The translations under genes were made by a program, and so were the position numbers. Shown piece after piece: positions 1 to 7,429 of a DNA stretch of 26,251 bases; positions within the stretch are counted from its first letter, which is position 1; the number at the start of each line of letters is the position of its first letter. Origin of the DNA: Lachnospiraceae bacterium UBA3386 (GTDB lineage Bacteria > Bacillota > Clostridia > Lachnospirales > Lachnospiraceae); NCBI GenBank assembly GCA_002358875.1, contig DEPS01000188.1, positions 8,915-35,165 of the forward strand, written 5' to 3'. The notes below the pieces were generated by a model. That model saw only the letters and a program-made list of their open reading frames with translations, had not been told where the DNA came from and did not search any database.

Positions 1-3
1 ATC

Positions 4-1203
4 CTATTGGCTTTCCCTGATCCAGCTTCTTTCCATATTCCACTGGTATGTTGTCTGCCTGTCCCTCACCAGATGCCAGCCGTCTTTACTGCTGTATACC
101 GCCACTCCAGGAAGAGAACGGCTCAGGAAAAGCGACATTCCCTCTGTTACGGCATAGGCACCTGCACGATGAAAGATCAGCACATCGCCCACTCTGAGTT
201 CCCTCAGACTGACGTTCCTGACCAGAACATCATTGTTTGTACAAAGCGCACCGCAGATTGTCCATTCTTTTAATTCCCCATACTCTTTTTGCGGACAGAC
301 CTGCATATATGGTTGATACATCCCCTGAAGCTGCCCGTCGTAACCAAACTGATGCATGCCCCCGTCGACGATGCAGTAATTTGTCTTTCCGATGCTCTTT
401 AAATCCCTGACTGTGGTTGCATAGTACCCTCCCATAGCCGCCAGGAAGCGTCCCATTTCCAGGACAACCCTTCCCTTCCACTTCATGGACCGAATCGCTT
501 CATTGAGGATCAGCAGTTCTTCATCCCCTTTCTCTTCCTGATCGGTAAAATACGGCACGTTTAATCCGGGGCCGTATTCCAGTGTCCGAAAAGAAAAATC
601 ATGCTTTTGTTCCATTGTAATCAGAAACTGATCCAGAAAGGACAATTCCTTTTTGATCACTTCTACAGATCGTTTACGGGTCCCTGAAAAGAAATGCAGT
701 CCCTTTATTTCAAGCAGCGGATTGGATCCTCTCACCAGGACCAGATCCTTTACGGTTTCCTCATCCATACCGAACTGATTCCCGCTGCTAAGACGCAGAT
801 ATATCTGAAGGCTCTGCCTGTTCTTTCTGCACCAATCCGCAAAATAGAAGTATTGATTCAGAGATTCGACCGTATAGGTACAGACATTTCCACATTCAGA
901 TAATATCTTATCAAGCTCTGCTTCTTCTTTTAAAACCCCGGAGATCAGCAGCTTTTGGGGAGAGATATTTAATGCTCTGCAGATTTCGTACTCTCCCATG
1001 GAACATACTTCCAGACGGTCTGCATCCCCCGCCATCTGCTTTGCCAGAAAAGGATTCGCTTTCATGGCATAACAAATATCCGCAGTTCCTTCTGTCTTGT
1101 GTTTTACATCCTTTATTGTCCGGCCTGAAGCATCCAGATCAAATATGTACAGAGGAGTACCGTACGCTAAAAATCCTGATTCCAGCATTTCCATTGTCAT
1201 CAT
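4..1203 (-). CDS. Fold-type III PLP-dependent decarboxylase (ornithine/diaminopimelate decarboxylase family)
   Basis: The protein belongs to the alanine-racemase-fold decarboxylases that remove the alpha-carboxylate of an amino acid. Seen in about 399 residues: YAMKAN near residues 46-51 with the PLP-binding lysine, HFFSG in the barrel, the phosphate-binding glycine loop EYGPGLN, EMGRF, then the C-terminal CTNNDVL (catalytic Cys and Asp given by the partner subunit) and GAYAVTEG. The ATG at 1203 is preferred because GGAG lies 6 bases before it; an ATG at 1215 lacks a spaced ribosome site. The gene overlaps the stop of the adenylation gene upstream, so the two are probably translationally coupled. 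The substrate could be a free amino acid or one activated by the partner. A decarboxylase beside an AMP-forming ligase is also known in exosortase-associated clusters (TIGR03098/TIGR03099), but no exosortase gene is visible here. Confidence 0.85.
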   Translation of the reverse strand: MMTMEMLESGFLAYGTPLYIFDLDASGRTIKDVKHKTEGTADICYAMKANPFLAKQMAGDADRLEVCSMGEYEICRALNISPQKLLISGVLKEEAELDKILSECGNVCTYTVESLNQYFYFADWCRKNRQSLQIYLRLSSGNQFGMDEETVKDLVLVRGSNPLLEIKGLHFFSGTRKRSVEVIKKELSFLDQFLITMEQKHDFSFRTLEYGPGLNVPYFTDQEEKGDEELLILNEAIRSMKWKGRVVLEMGRFLAAMGGYYATTVRDLKSIGKTNYCIVDGGMHQFGYDGQLQGMYQPYMQVCPQKEYGELKEWTICGALCTNNDVLVRNVSLRELRVGDVLIFHRAGAYAVTEGMSLFLSRSLPGVAVYSSKDGWHLVRDRQTTYQWNMERSWIRESQ

Positions 1204-1204
1204 G

Positions 1205-2725
1205 TCAATCTCCATTCCTTCGATCCGGACCTTTTTCCAGAAGCGCCTCCAAACGCTGGCGGTCAATTTTCCCGTTTTTATTTAATGGAAACTGTCCCAT
1301 GCGGATCATCTTTTGGGGAATCATATAAGCCGGAAGTCTGCCCTGAAGCTGTGCGCGCAGCTGCCTTGCATCCCCCTCTCCACAATAGTATGCCAGGATC
1401 CGGCTGTGCATTCTGTCTACCACACAACAGCTGTTCACCACACCGTCCAGCTGATTTATTGCACCTTCCACTTCCTCTAATTCGATCCTGCGGCCCATCA
1501 CCTTTACCTGGAAATCTTTTCTGCCGGAAAAGTAAAGTTCTCCATCCCGTCCTATATAGCCAAGATCTCCTGTCCGGTAATATCTTTCTCCGTTCTCTTT
1601 CTTTCCAAAACGACGATTTGTTTCGTCCCCGTCATGATAATAGCCCTCTGACAGAGATTCACCTGACACGCAGATTTCCCCCGTTGTTTCCATCTCCGTA
1701 ATGAGCTGCCCCTGGCTGTCCTGAAGAAAGACCTCTCTTCCCGGGAATGCCTTTCCGATCGGGAGCTTTGTATATTTTTCAGAAGGTTCCGTAACCCGGT
1801 AAAACGTACAGTTGCAGGTAATCTCCGTCGGTCCGTAGAGATTGACAAACTCAGCTTCAGGAAGGGCGCTCTGCCAAAGCTGCAATTGCTTCAGCGGCAT
1901 CACTTCCCCGCTGAACATGACCCTTTTGATATCTGAAGGAACCCGGTACTGCAATCCATTGAGAGAGGAAATCAGAGTGAGTGCGGATACTGCCCAGATA
2001 AGCGTGCTGATTCTCTTCTCGCACAGATAGTCCAAAAGCAGCGGAGGAGTTAAAAACATCTTCTGAGGAATCAGGATCAATGACGCGCCGGTAAAGACGG
2101 ACGCATATATATCTTTTACAGAAACATCAAAATCAAATGGTGCCTGATTGCCGATCCGTTCATCGCCGGTAATATGAAATTCTTCCACAAAATGCGTGAT
2201 GAAATCGATCACTGCCCTGTGGCTGACTGTGATTCCTTTCGGCTTTCCTGTAGATCCCGATGTAAACATGCAATATAAAATATCAGAATCCCTGCTTCGT
2301 CTCCGTATGCCTTCCAGTTTTTCTTCATCAATTTCTGCCCGAAGGCACTCTTCGAAAAAAAGAACCCGGCCGGTAAAAGATATCTGATCCAGCAGTTTTA
2401 CATGCTCCTGATCTGTCAGCACAACCGCCGGAGCCAGGACAGTAAATATTTCCCGAACTCTGGCGGCCGGTAAGCGGGGATCTAAAAACGTATAAAAACA
2501 TCCTGCGTACACTGAACCGAACATTCCCGCAAGAGCAGCTGCACTCTTTTCCATCAAAACTACGATCGGCCTGCCGGATATCGTTTTTTCGGCAAAAACT
2601 GTTCCAATGGTCTTTGCTGTCTCCTTGACCTCCTGCCAGGACATAGACACACAGCCGTCATCTACGCCCGCATTGCTTTGTCCTGAAGCTGCTGTTTTCT
2701 CAAGATATTCCAAAATGTTGTTCAT
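1205..2725 (-). CDS. Stand-alone amino-acid adenylation enzyme (ANL superfamily, NRPS A-domain/DltA-like)
   Basis: This enzyme would activate a carboxylate with ATP to an acyl-AMP and pass it to a thiol. About 506 residues cover a complete A-domain: P-loop FTSGSTGKPKG (about 154-164), FDFDVSVKD with an Asp where A-domains bind the alpha-amino group (about 200), NLYGPTE (about 296-302), YRTGDLG, the hinge region GRKDFQVKVMGRRIELEEVE and the C-terminal catalytic lysine in NKNGKID. No condensation, carrier or thioesterase domain is attached, and no carrier protein is seen in the window. The Asp favours an amino acid over a fatty or aryl acid. The ATG at 2725 has GAGGG 4-5 bases upstream, whereas the ATG at 2758 lies in a hairpin arm without a ribosome site. 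It overlaps the downstream decarboxylase, with which it probably forms a small biosynthetic unit. Confidence 0.85.
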   Translation of the reverse strand: MNNILEYLEKTAASGQSNAGVDDGCVSMSWQEVKETAKTIGTVFAEKTISGRPIVVLMEKSAAALAGMFGSVYAGCFYTFLDPRLPAARVREIFTVLAPAVVLTDQEHVKLLDQISFTGRVLFFEECLRAEIDEEKLEGIRRRSRDSDILYCMFTSGSTGKPKGITVSHRAVIDFITHFVEEFHITGDERIGNQAPFDFDVSVKDIYASVFTGASLILIPQKMFLTPPLLLDYLCEKRISTLIWAVSALTLISSLNGLQYRVPSDIKRVMFSGEVMPLKQLQLWQSALPEAEFVNLYGPTEITCNCTFYRVTEPSEKYTKLPIGKAFPGREVFLQDSQGQLITEMETTGEICVSGESLSEGYYHDGDETNRRFGKKENGERYYRTGDLGYIGRDGELYFSGRKDFQVKVMGRRIELEEVEGAINQLDGVVNSCCVVDRMHSRILAYYCGEGDARQLRAQLQGRLPAYMIPQKMIRMGQFPLNKNGKIDRQRLEALLEKGPDRRNGD

Positions 2726-2742
2726 GCATCCCTCTACAGTAA

Positions 2743-2780
2743 AGAGAGGCAGTGTCATTCGCCTGACACTGCCCCTCTCT
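2743..2780 (-). promoter_or_regulatory. Strong leader hairpin before the adenylation gene
   Basis: A 15-bp inverted repeat (arms AGAGAGG/CAGTGTCA and TGACACTG/CCTCTCT, loop of 6, two extra bases in one arm) lies 18 bases before the start codon at 2725. On the minus strand no run of T follows, so it is not a typical terminator for the upstream gene. On the plus strand a T-rich stretch follows, but no plus-strand gene would need it. An attenuator or mRNA-stability element is the likeliest role. Confidence 0.5.
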
Positions 2781-2922
2781 ACTTTACTTTTATTTATGGT
2801 CAGACCTATGCTGAAACCATCGTAATATGCACTTCTTAAAAAATTCTAATGCTGGTCTGAAAAAATCTTAAGTCACGCGTCTGCAGTGACCCATGCAGTC
2901 CCTTATCCGGCTGCCATTTATT

Positions 2923-4059
2923 TTATTTCTCACTGAAATCCGTATCCATTGCAATCTGGAGCGTGAAATCGGGATAAGCCTCCTGAACGTCCTTACAAAC
3001 GTCTTTATACACCTGGCGGCGGTCCGGTGCATCAAAGCTGACGACGATATCAAAGCGGATGGTCTTTTCCTTTTTATCGTAATAGAAGCCGTGCATCTGG
3101 AGGATATGTTTATGGGACATGACGATCCTGCTGACACTGGTCCTCGCCTTTACTGCCTCCGGGTCTTTCGTATTGACCGAGTACACTCCGATCGCGGTGA
3201 GTATGACGTCGTATTTCTGATAGACATCCAAAGTCACCTTGCGGATCAGTTTGTCCAGATCATCCGCGTTCAGCGTGTCCGGAACCTCTATGTGAATGGA
3301 GCCGTTGTAGGAGTCCGGGCCGTAATTGTGCAGGACCAGATCATAGGCACCGCTGATCTCAGGATAGCTGATAACAGTTGCTTTAATATTTCGTGCAAGC
3401 TCCGCGTCCGCCCGCTCGCCCAGCAGCTGGGACAGGGTGTCGCGCAGCATCTCGATGCCTGACTTTATGATGACAAGGGCGATGATCGCGCCAAGCCATG
3501 CTTCCAGCGAAATGTGAAAAAGCAGATAGATAGCCGCAGCGGCCAGTGTGGACGCCGAGATGATGGAATCCAACGTGGCGTCCTCTCCGGAATTTACCAG
3601 GGAGTCAGAATTGACCTTCTCGCCGACTCCTTTGACATATCTGCCGAGCACGATCTTGACCACGACCGCAACAGCGACGATGATGAGGGTCGCGGCGGAG
3701 TAATCCGGCACATCGGGGTGAATGATCTTTTTCACGGACTCTGTGAAGGCAGTGATGCCCGCGTACAGTACCAGAAGGGAAATCACCATCGCGCTCAGAT
3801 ACTCGATCCTGCCATATCCGAAGGGATGCTTTTTGTCCGGCTCTTTTCCCGCCAGCTTTGTTCCCACGATGGTGATCACAGAGCTCGCCGCGTCCGAAAG
3901 GTTGTTGACTGCGTCCATCACAATGGCAATAGAGTTTGAAGCCAGACCGACGACAGCCTTGAAAACAGCCAGAAAAACATTGGCAATGATGCCGATGATA
4001 CTGGTCCTGACGATCAGGGCATCACGATCGTTCGTCCTTTGCATTTTTGTGTCCTTCAT
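2923..4059 (-). CDS. Cation diffusion facilitator, probable Mn(II) efflux transporter (MntE-like)
   Basis: A CDF-family antiporter of 378 residues that would export a divalent metal across the membrane in exchange for protons. The N-terminal half has six hydrophobic segments; the hydrophilic C-terminal half (from about residue 215) is the cytoplasmic dimerisation domain. The transport site reads N52xxxD56 in TM2 (NNLSDAASS) and D160xxxD164 in TM5 (DATLD). The family's Zn-type members use H/D-D-H-D. From memory, N-D-D-D is the set reported for streptococcal MntE, so Mn is favoured over Zn, Co or Fe. The loop KKHPFGYGRIE after TM2 is family-typical. Its ATG shares the sequence ATGA with the stop of the MarR gene, with GGGAG 9 bases upstream, so it is co-translated with the regulator. 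Confidence 0.88.
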   Translation of the reverse strand: MKDTKMQRTNDRDALIVRTSIIGIIANVFLAVFKAVVGLASNSIAIVMDAVNNLSDAASSVITIVGTKLAGKEPDKKHPFGYGRIEYLSAMVISLLVLYAGITAFTESVKKIIHPDVPDYSAATLIIVAVAVVVKIVLGRYVKGVGEKVNSDSLVNSGEDATLDSIISASTLAAAAIYLLFHISLEAWLGAIIALVIIKSGIEMLRDTLSQLLGERADAELARNIKATVISYPEISGAYDLVLHNYGPDSYNGSIHIEVPDTLNADDLDKLIRKVTLDVYQKYDVILTAIGVYSVNTKDPEAVKARTSVSRIVMSHKHILQMHGFYYDKKEKTIRFDIVVSFDAPDRRQVYKDVCKDVQEAYPDFTLQIAMDTDFSEK

Positions 4060-4517
4060 AGTCGGTAATCTCCCTTCTTCTCCATGCTGAAAAGAGCTTT
4101 TTTCAGCAGTGCCCGCAGCGTGAGCAGTTCCTCATCCGACAGCGGTATGCAGCCCCTAATGGCAGAGGGTACCGCAAGTGCCTTGTTCCTCAGCTCCAGA
4201 CCGGCCGGCGTGAGCTTCAGATAGAGCCTGCGTTCATTGCTCTCCAGCCGCTTCCTCTCAATCAGCCCCTGCTTTTCAAGCCGCTTCAAAAGCGGTGCCA
4301 GCGTTCCGGAATCGAGTAAGACCTTTTTCCCCAGCTCGCCCTCCGTCATGCCCCCGAATTCCCACAACACCATCATTACGATGTATTGGGTGTAGGTGAG
4401 ATTCAGACTTTCCAGGGGCTTCCGGTACTGCCTTACGACCTCCTTGGCGCAGGCATAGAGAGGAAAGCAGAGCTGATTTTCAAGACGGAGCTGTTCCATC
4501 GCTGTTCTCTCCGTCAT
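4056..4517 (-). CDS. MarR-family organic-peroxide-sensing repressor, OhrR-like
   Basis: A 153-residue winged-helix repressor. The N-terminus (NQLCFPLYACAKEVVRQYR, then TYTQY) matches the OhrR subfamily: Cys17, Tyr31 and Tyr42 sit two positions on from Cys15, Tyr29 and Tyr40 of Bacillus subtilis OhrR, the peroxide-reactive cysteine and its hydrogen-bonding tyrosines. A second cysteine at about 125 could form a disulfide, as in 2-Cys OhrR proteins; Cys23 is a further candidate. The recognition helix lies around LLDSGTLAPLLKRLEK and the wing around KRLESNERRLYLKLT. The start is set by AGGAGAGA upstream. It follows a small membrane-peptide gene by one base and overlaps the CDF transporter. No ohr peroxidase gene is nearby, so the regulated target is probably the transporter and the operon itself. 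Confidence 0.87.
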   Translation of the reverse strand: MTERTAMEQLRLENQLCFPLYACAKEVVRQYRKPLESLNLTYTQYIVMMVLWEFGGMTEGELGKKVLLDSGTLAPLLKRLEKQGLIERKRLESNERRLYLKLTPAGLELRNKALAVPSAIRGCIPLSDEELLTLRALLKKALFSMEKKGDYRL

Positions 4518-4518
4518 A

Positions 4519-4677
4519 TCAGTCTCTCCTGTTCTCAGGTTTGACCCAGCAGTGCCATTTCGGCGCCTTGGGCATAGGCTGGTGGGTGATCAGGGCTTTG
4601 ATGACCCTGCGATGGGTAAAGCAGCAGCATATGGCCATTGCCGCGATGATGATCCTGGTGATAGTTCCTGTTGTCAT
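4519..4677 (-). CDS. Small single-pass membrane peptide (52 aa), unknown function
   Basis: I do not recognise the product. It starts at an ATG 7-8 bases after a strong GGAGGG and ends one base before the ATG of the MarR gene, which supports a real gene. Residues about 5-20 form a hydrophobic stretch (TRIIIAAMAICCCF) with a Cys triplet, followed by a basic, His-rich and Trp-containing tail (THRRV, THQPMP, KWHCW) and several prolines. A short membrane peptide with Cys and His beside a metal exporter could bind metal, but this is only suggested by composition. Confidence 0.6.
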   Translation of the reverse strand: MTTGTITRIIIAAMAICCCFTHRRVIKALITHQPMPKAPKWHCWVKPENRRD

Positions 4678-4686
4678 ATTTTTTCC

Positions 4687-4757
4687 CTCCGTAATATATT
4701 CGATCAATAGTGCGCTGTCTTATTGCGCGCAACCTTTGTATTTATCATATTACGGAG
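4687..4757. promoter_or_regulatory. Inverted repeats over the promoter and leader of the marR operon
   Basis: A perfect 11-bp inverted repeat CTCCGTAATAT / ATATTACGGAG has one arm over the ribosome site (4687-4697) and the other over the -10 region (4747-4757). Between them TTGCGCGCAA (4723-4732) is a perfect palindrome just downstream of the predicted start of transcription. The latter is the better operator candidate for the MarR protein. Which protein binds is not shown by the sequence. Confidence 0.4.
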
Positions 4758-4771
4758 CGAAAGGAATTCAA
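4744..4771 (-). promoter_or_regulatory. Promoter of the peptide-marR-CDF operon
   Basis: On the minus strand TTGAAT (4766-4771) and TATGAT (4744-4749) are separated by 16 bases, close to the sigma-A consensus. Transcription would start near 4737, about 60 bases before the peptide gene. Confidence 0.55.
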
Positions 4772-4824
4772 TTCAGAATCATACCGTGTCTTTCTCATAA
4801 TGAGACATTCCCATATATATTCTC

Positions 4825-5376
4825 TCATTCAGACAGGCGCCGCTGCAGCGGCGGCGGGAGCGTCTGCTCATAGACCATGGCCAGCTTCTCCGGATCCGCT
4901 TCGAATTTCCCAAGGATCCACTCGCAGGTGAACTGGACTGCCCCCAGCACATACACGCGGATATACATCTCGGTCATTGCATCGACGGGCTTCCCGGGAG
5001 AAGCCTTCTCCACAGCCTGCTTAATAATCTGACAATGGATCTCCCGCATATAGGTGATAAAGGATTCAAGCCCGCTGGTATGCAGAAACAGATTTGCAAG
5101 ATAAGCTTTTCTCTGATAAAAGAAATTTGCCGCATCGATCAGTGCCTTCTGCCACACAGCCCTGCTTCCATCCACCCCGCTCATGATCTCTTCCAGTTCC
5201 CGTGAATATTCCCACGCTATGAGATCGTATTTATCCCTGAACTGCCTGTAAAACGTCGCAGATGAATATCCGCAGTTTTCCGTGATGTCCCTGACCGTGA
5301 TTTTATCTATGCTCTTTTCTTCTGCAATTTCCCGGAAAGATTCAGCCAGTATTTCTTTGGAAGTCATGCGTTTCAA
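4825..5376 (-). CDS. TetR/AcrR-family transcriptional regulator
   Basis: About 183 residues with a TetR N-terminal helix-turn-helix: the stretch SIDKITVRDI, then NCGYSSATFYRQFRDKYDLI, ends in the usual recognition helix plus KxxLI. The C-terminal domain is all-helical and short, like the DhaS-type group of TetR proteins. The best start is the TTG at 5376, placed 7 bases after GGAGG; the first ATG (5367) would be 16 bases away. The regulated gene is not obvious. The upstream neighbour is a broken acetyltransferase and the downstream one the marR operon. An imperfect dyad (ATCCC AGTC T GAC GGGAT, 5393-5410) just before the gene may be its own operator. Confidence 0.82.
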   Translation of the reverse strand: MKRMTSKEILAESFREIAEEKSIDKITVRDITENCGYSSATFYRQFRDKYDLIAWEYSRELEEIMSGVDGSRAVWQKALIDAANFFYQRKAYLANLFLHTSGLESFITYMREIHCQIIKQAVEKASPGKPVDAMTEMYIRVYVLGAVQFTCEWILGKFEADPEKLAMVYEQTLPPPLQRRLSE

Positions 5377-5692
5377 ATAAGCACCTCCACATATCCCAGT
5401 CTGACGGGATGTTGTGACATAACTTAGCTTTGGACGTACCAAGCCCCTGCATGGATTTGTCGATCATCATATGCCAGATATCATACTCGGGAACATCATA
5501 GTCATAGATCACCATGACATACCCGACCATCCTTCCATCCGCATAGATTCCAAACGGCTGGCACTGTTCTCTGTAAACGTACGCCTGAGTAAGACTCCGG
5601 ATCGGATGAGACACAAATTTCTCCTGCCCCGGCATCAGTTCCAGATTAAAGGCGTCAATAAAGTTATCTTCAGTAATTGCTCTCAGTTCTAC
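5342..5692 (-). pseudogene. GNAT N-acetyltransferase remnant (BltD/spermidine acetyltransferase-like)
   Basis: The reading frame gives the N-terminal two thirds of a GNAT enzyme. VELRAITEDNF, then SLTQAYVYREQC, then GIYADGRMVGYVM and the acetyl-CoA approach MIDKSMQGLG resemble polyamine acetyltransferases of the BltD group. Right after QGLG (about 5438) the sequence stops matching the family: the rest of the acetyl-CoA pyrophosphate loop and the C-terminal strands are missing and replaced by the leader of the TetR gene. At the expected start the codon is GTA (5690-5692) and not ATG. An internal ATG at 5635 gives only about 97 residues. I therefore read it as decayed. Confidence 0.65.
5393..5410. 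promoter_or_regulatory. Imperfect dyad upstream of the TetR gene
   Basis: ATCCC-A-GTC and GAC-GGGAT form an 18-bp dyad around a central T, immediately before the ribosome site of the TetR-type gene. The position suits autoregulation, which is typical of the family. Binding is an inference. Confidence 0.3.
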
Positions 5693-5763
5693 CGCTATTT
5701 CACCTTATTATTTTCTTTTACTCTGTCCGCATAAGTGATATCTAAACCAGTATTATTCTCATC

Positions 5764-6864
5764 TTATTGACACATTTCAATAATGTATTTCTCTTTTAGT
5801 TTTGAGCATCTATTAGGAGGGATGATTTTCTCATGCTGCAATCTTCCGGCAACAATTCCAGGATGTATTCCGATGGATTTTGCAAATTCAACTATTTCTT
5901 CATCTGATGTATACTTTGACGGAGCGAACCTCTTAAAATCTATCGGGGAAATCAAATAGTTGGATGAAAATCTGTCCGCTTCCTCCTCAAGACGGTTATT
6001 GATGGTTTTCATTTCCTCAACTGTACTGCTAATAAAGACGGTTTTAGTTTTCTGCTGAAAAACATGTTTTAATTCGTGGAAAAGAGAAAACCAAAACTTG
6101 TCGGCATCCAAACCTCTGTTATTCATTGCAAGAACAACTCTTTCATCTGTTATCCATTTAACTGCACCATTAATACCCGAATTCTTCAGATGAGGAAGCA
6201 AAACAAACGCCACTCCACACTCAGCAAATACTTCCCGCATTCTGGGCATAAAAACATCCGGCCTCTGTAATGCCATACTCCTTAACTCAGGTAAATAGCT
6301 TCTTAGTCTCTCTGCATTATATGGTCTGGTTTCAATCTCCTTAGCCATGTTAATCGCCGTCTGTATCCATGCTCTTGAATTTATGATCTTCTTTTCTGTA
6401 TCTCTTGAAGTACCGCTCCTGAAATTCACGAGAAAATCCGGCTGTAATAATATTCTAAGATCAGCAATCATTAAATAATTACATAGTGCGACAATCTTTT
6501 CAAACACATCTTTTGTATTTGGAAGGCCGGCAACTTCAACAAAATATTTGTAATCTATCTGCCTGACTATATCCTTCTGCGCATCAAGTTCTTTAGCCTG
6601 TAAAATTTCAATAATCTTCTTATCATATGTATTCTGTAAATTCTGCCAAACCTCTACGCTTGTTCCCATCATTGTAGATAATTTTCTGGCAAGGTCATTT
6701 GAAATATTCGCCTGACCATTGATAAGTTTACTGAGAGTTTTTCCAGTTGTTCCCATTCTTGCAGCGAATTCAGCCTGACTAATTCCCATATCATCAATAA
6801 TATCCGCAATATAATATCCCGGGTGAAATGCCACTATATCTTTGTATTCTGTTAAATTACTCAT
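5764..6864 (-). CDS. higA: HigA-type antitoxin fused to an ImmA/IrrE metallopeptidase domain
   Basis: The 366-residue protein has two parts. Residues about 14-75 are a HigA/VapI-type helix-turn-helix (FHPGYYIADIIDDMGISQ, then AARMGTTGKTLSKLING), which would bind the operon's operator and the toxin. Residues about 180-330 carry an ImmA/IrrE-like zinc peptidase fold with the motif HELKH (about 263-267) and a downstream EEEAD that can supply the third ligand. Antitoxins of this large size combine repression with a protease-like domain, so controlled self-cleavage or toxin release is possible but untested. The gene overlaps the toxin gene by 8 bases, with GGAGG upstream. It is visibly richer in A+T than its surroundings, as often seen for mobile toxin-antitoxin modules. 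Confidence 0.85.
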   Translation of the reverse strand: MSNLTEYKDIVAFHPGYYIADIIDDMGISQAEFAARMGTTGKTLSKLINGQANISNDLARKLSTMMGTSVEVWQNLQNTYDKKIIEILQAKELDAQKDIVRQIDYKYFVEVAGLPNTKDVFEKIVALCNYLMIADLRILLQPDFLVNFRSGTSRDTEKKIINSRAWIQTAINMAKEIETRPYNAERLRSYLPELRSMALQRPDVFMPRMREVFAECGVAFVLLPHLKNSGINGAVKWITDERVVLAMNNRGLDADKFWFSLFHELKHVFQQKTKTVFISSTVEEMKTINNRLEEEADRFSSNYLISPIDFKRFAPSKYTSDEEIVEFAKSIGIHPGIVAGRLQHEKIIPPNRCSKLKEKYIIEMCQ

Positions 6865-7204
6865 AATGGTTTGACACCTCCGTTACCTTTACTATCTTTA
6901 TCGTTCTACACTGCGCTAGAATATCACCCTCAATTATTTCACTTCCACCATCATCACAGGGTATCATTGTAACTCTGTATCCAGTATTGCCAAGCCTTAT
7001 GCTCCTTTCATCCTTTCTATCGCCTTTCAAGTGCTCGAAATGAAATGGAATATAATTTGCCACATCCATAAGCGAGTCTGCATTAATAATATAGTTTTCC
7101 GCTGCCTCCAACTTTTTTTTGACCTGTTCAGGATACCGCCATTTCTTTTTATATTTAGAGCTGAACTGCTTTTCAGCGGATGTATTCTTGTATTTTATCT
7201 GCAT
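6857..7204 (-). CDS. higB: HigB/RelE-family toxin
   Basis: A 115-residue basic protein read as a RelE/ParE-superfamily mRNA interferase. It begins with a Lys-rich helix (KKKWRYPEQVKKKLEAAENY), followed by FHFEHLKGDRKDERSIRLGNTGYRVTM, matching the HigB core in which a small folded body is closed by strands ending in KIVKVTEVSNHYE; the C-terminal EVxNHYE is common in HigB toxins. Toxin first and antitoxin second is the HigBA order. The ATG at 7204 has only a weak ribosome site (CAGG close to it), which would keep the toxin low relative to the antitoxin that has GGAGG. Confidence 0.8.
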   Translation of the reverse strand: MQIKYKNTSAEKQFSSKYKKKWRYPEQVKKKLEAAENYIINADSLMDVANYIPFHFEHLKGDRKDERSIRLGNTGYRVTMIPCDDGGSEIIEGDILAQCRTIKIVKVTEVSNHYE

Positions 7205-7237
7205 GCCTGAATGACCATATGGATTCCCTTTCTTTTT

Positions 7238-7254
7238 ATTACCATAAAGGTAAT
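7238..7254. promoter_or_regulatory. higBA operator palindrome 1
   Basis: ATTACC-ATAAA-GGTAAT is a perfect 6-5-6 dyad directly downstream of the -10 box. It shares its half-site TTACC/GGTAA and 5-base spacing with a second dyad at 7315-7329, as expected for autoregulation by the HigA helix-turn-helix. Confidence 0.55.
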
Positions 7255-7257
7255 TTT

Positions 7258-7286
7258 ATTTTATCACAAATATTCGATACAGTAAA
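7258..7286 (-). promoter_or_regulatory. Promoter of higBA
   Basis: On the minus strand TTTACT (7281-7286) and TAAAAT (7258-7263) are 17 bases apart, and a TG one base before the -10 gives an extended -10. It lies between the two palindromes described as operators. Confidence 0.6.
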
Positions 7287-7314
7287 CGGTAAGTTTGATA
7301 AACAACAAAGTATT

Positions 7315-7329
7315 TTACCTGAATGGTAA
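7315..7329. promoter_or_regulatory. higBA operator palindrome 2
   Basis: TTACC-TGAAT-GGTAA repeats the half-site and spacing of the dyad at 7238-7254 and lies upstream of the -35 box. A lone half-site (GGTAA, 7289-7293) lies between them. Confidence 0.5.
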
Positions 7330-7394
7330 TAAAATATTGGTATCAATAATCATGCAGCATTGAAATGCTGTTGAAATATATACAATAAAATAAA

Positions 7395-7429
7395 TGCAGA
7401 TATCCATCTGCTCTGCAGGGATATCTGCA
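7395..7429 (-). terminator. Probable terminator downstream of dinB
   Basis: Arms TGCAGATATCC and GGATATCTGCA (11 bp, 13-base loop) are followed on the minus strand by TTTATTTTATTG. The long loop and interrupted T-tract make it moderate as a terminator. Confidence 0.4.

Noticed and set aside
2726..2758. ATG at 2758 as start of the adenylation enzyme
   Set aside because: It lies in the arm of the leader hairpin with no ribosome site; the ATG at 2725 has GAGGG.
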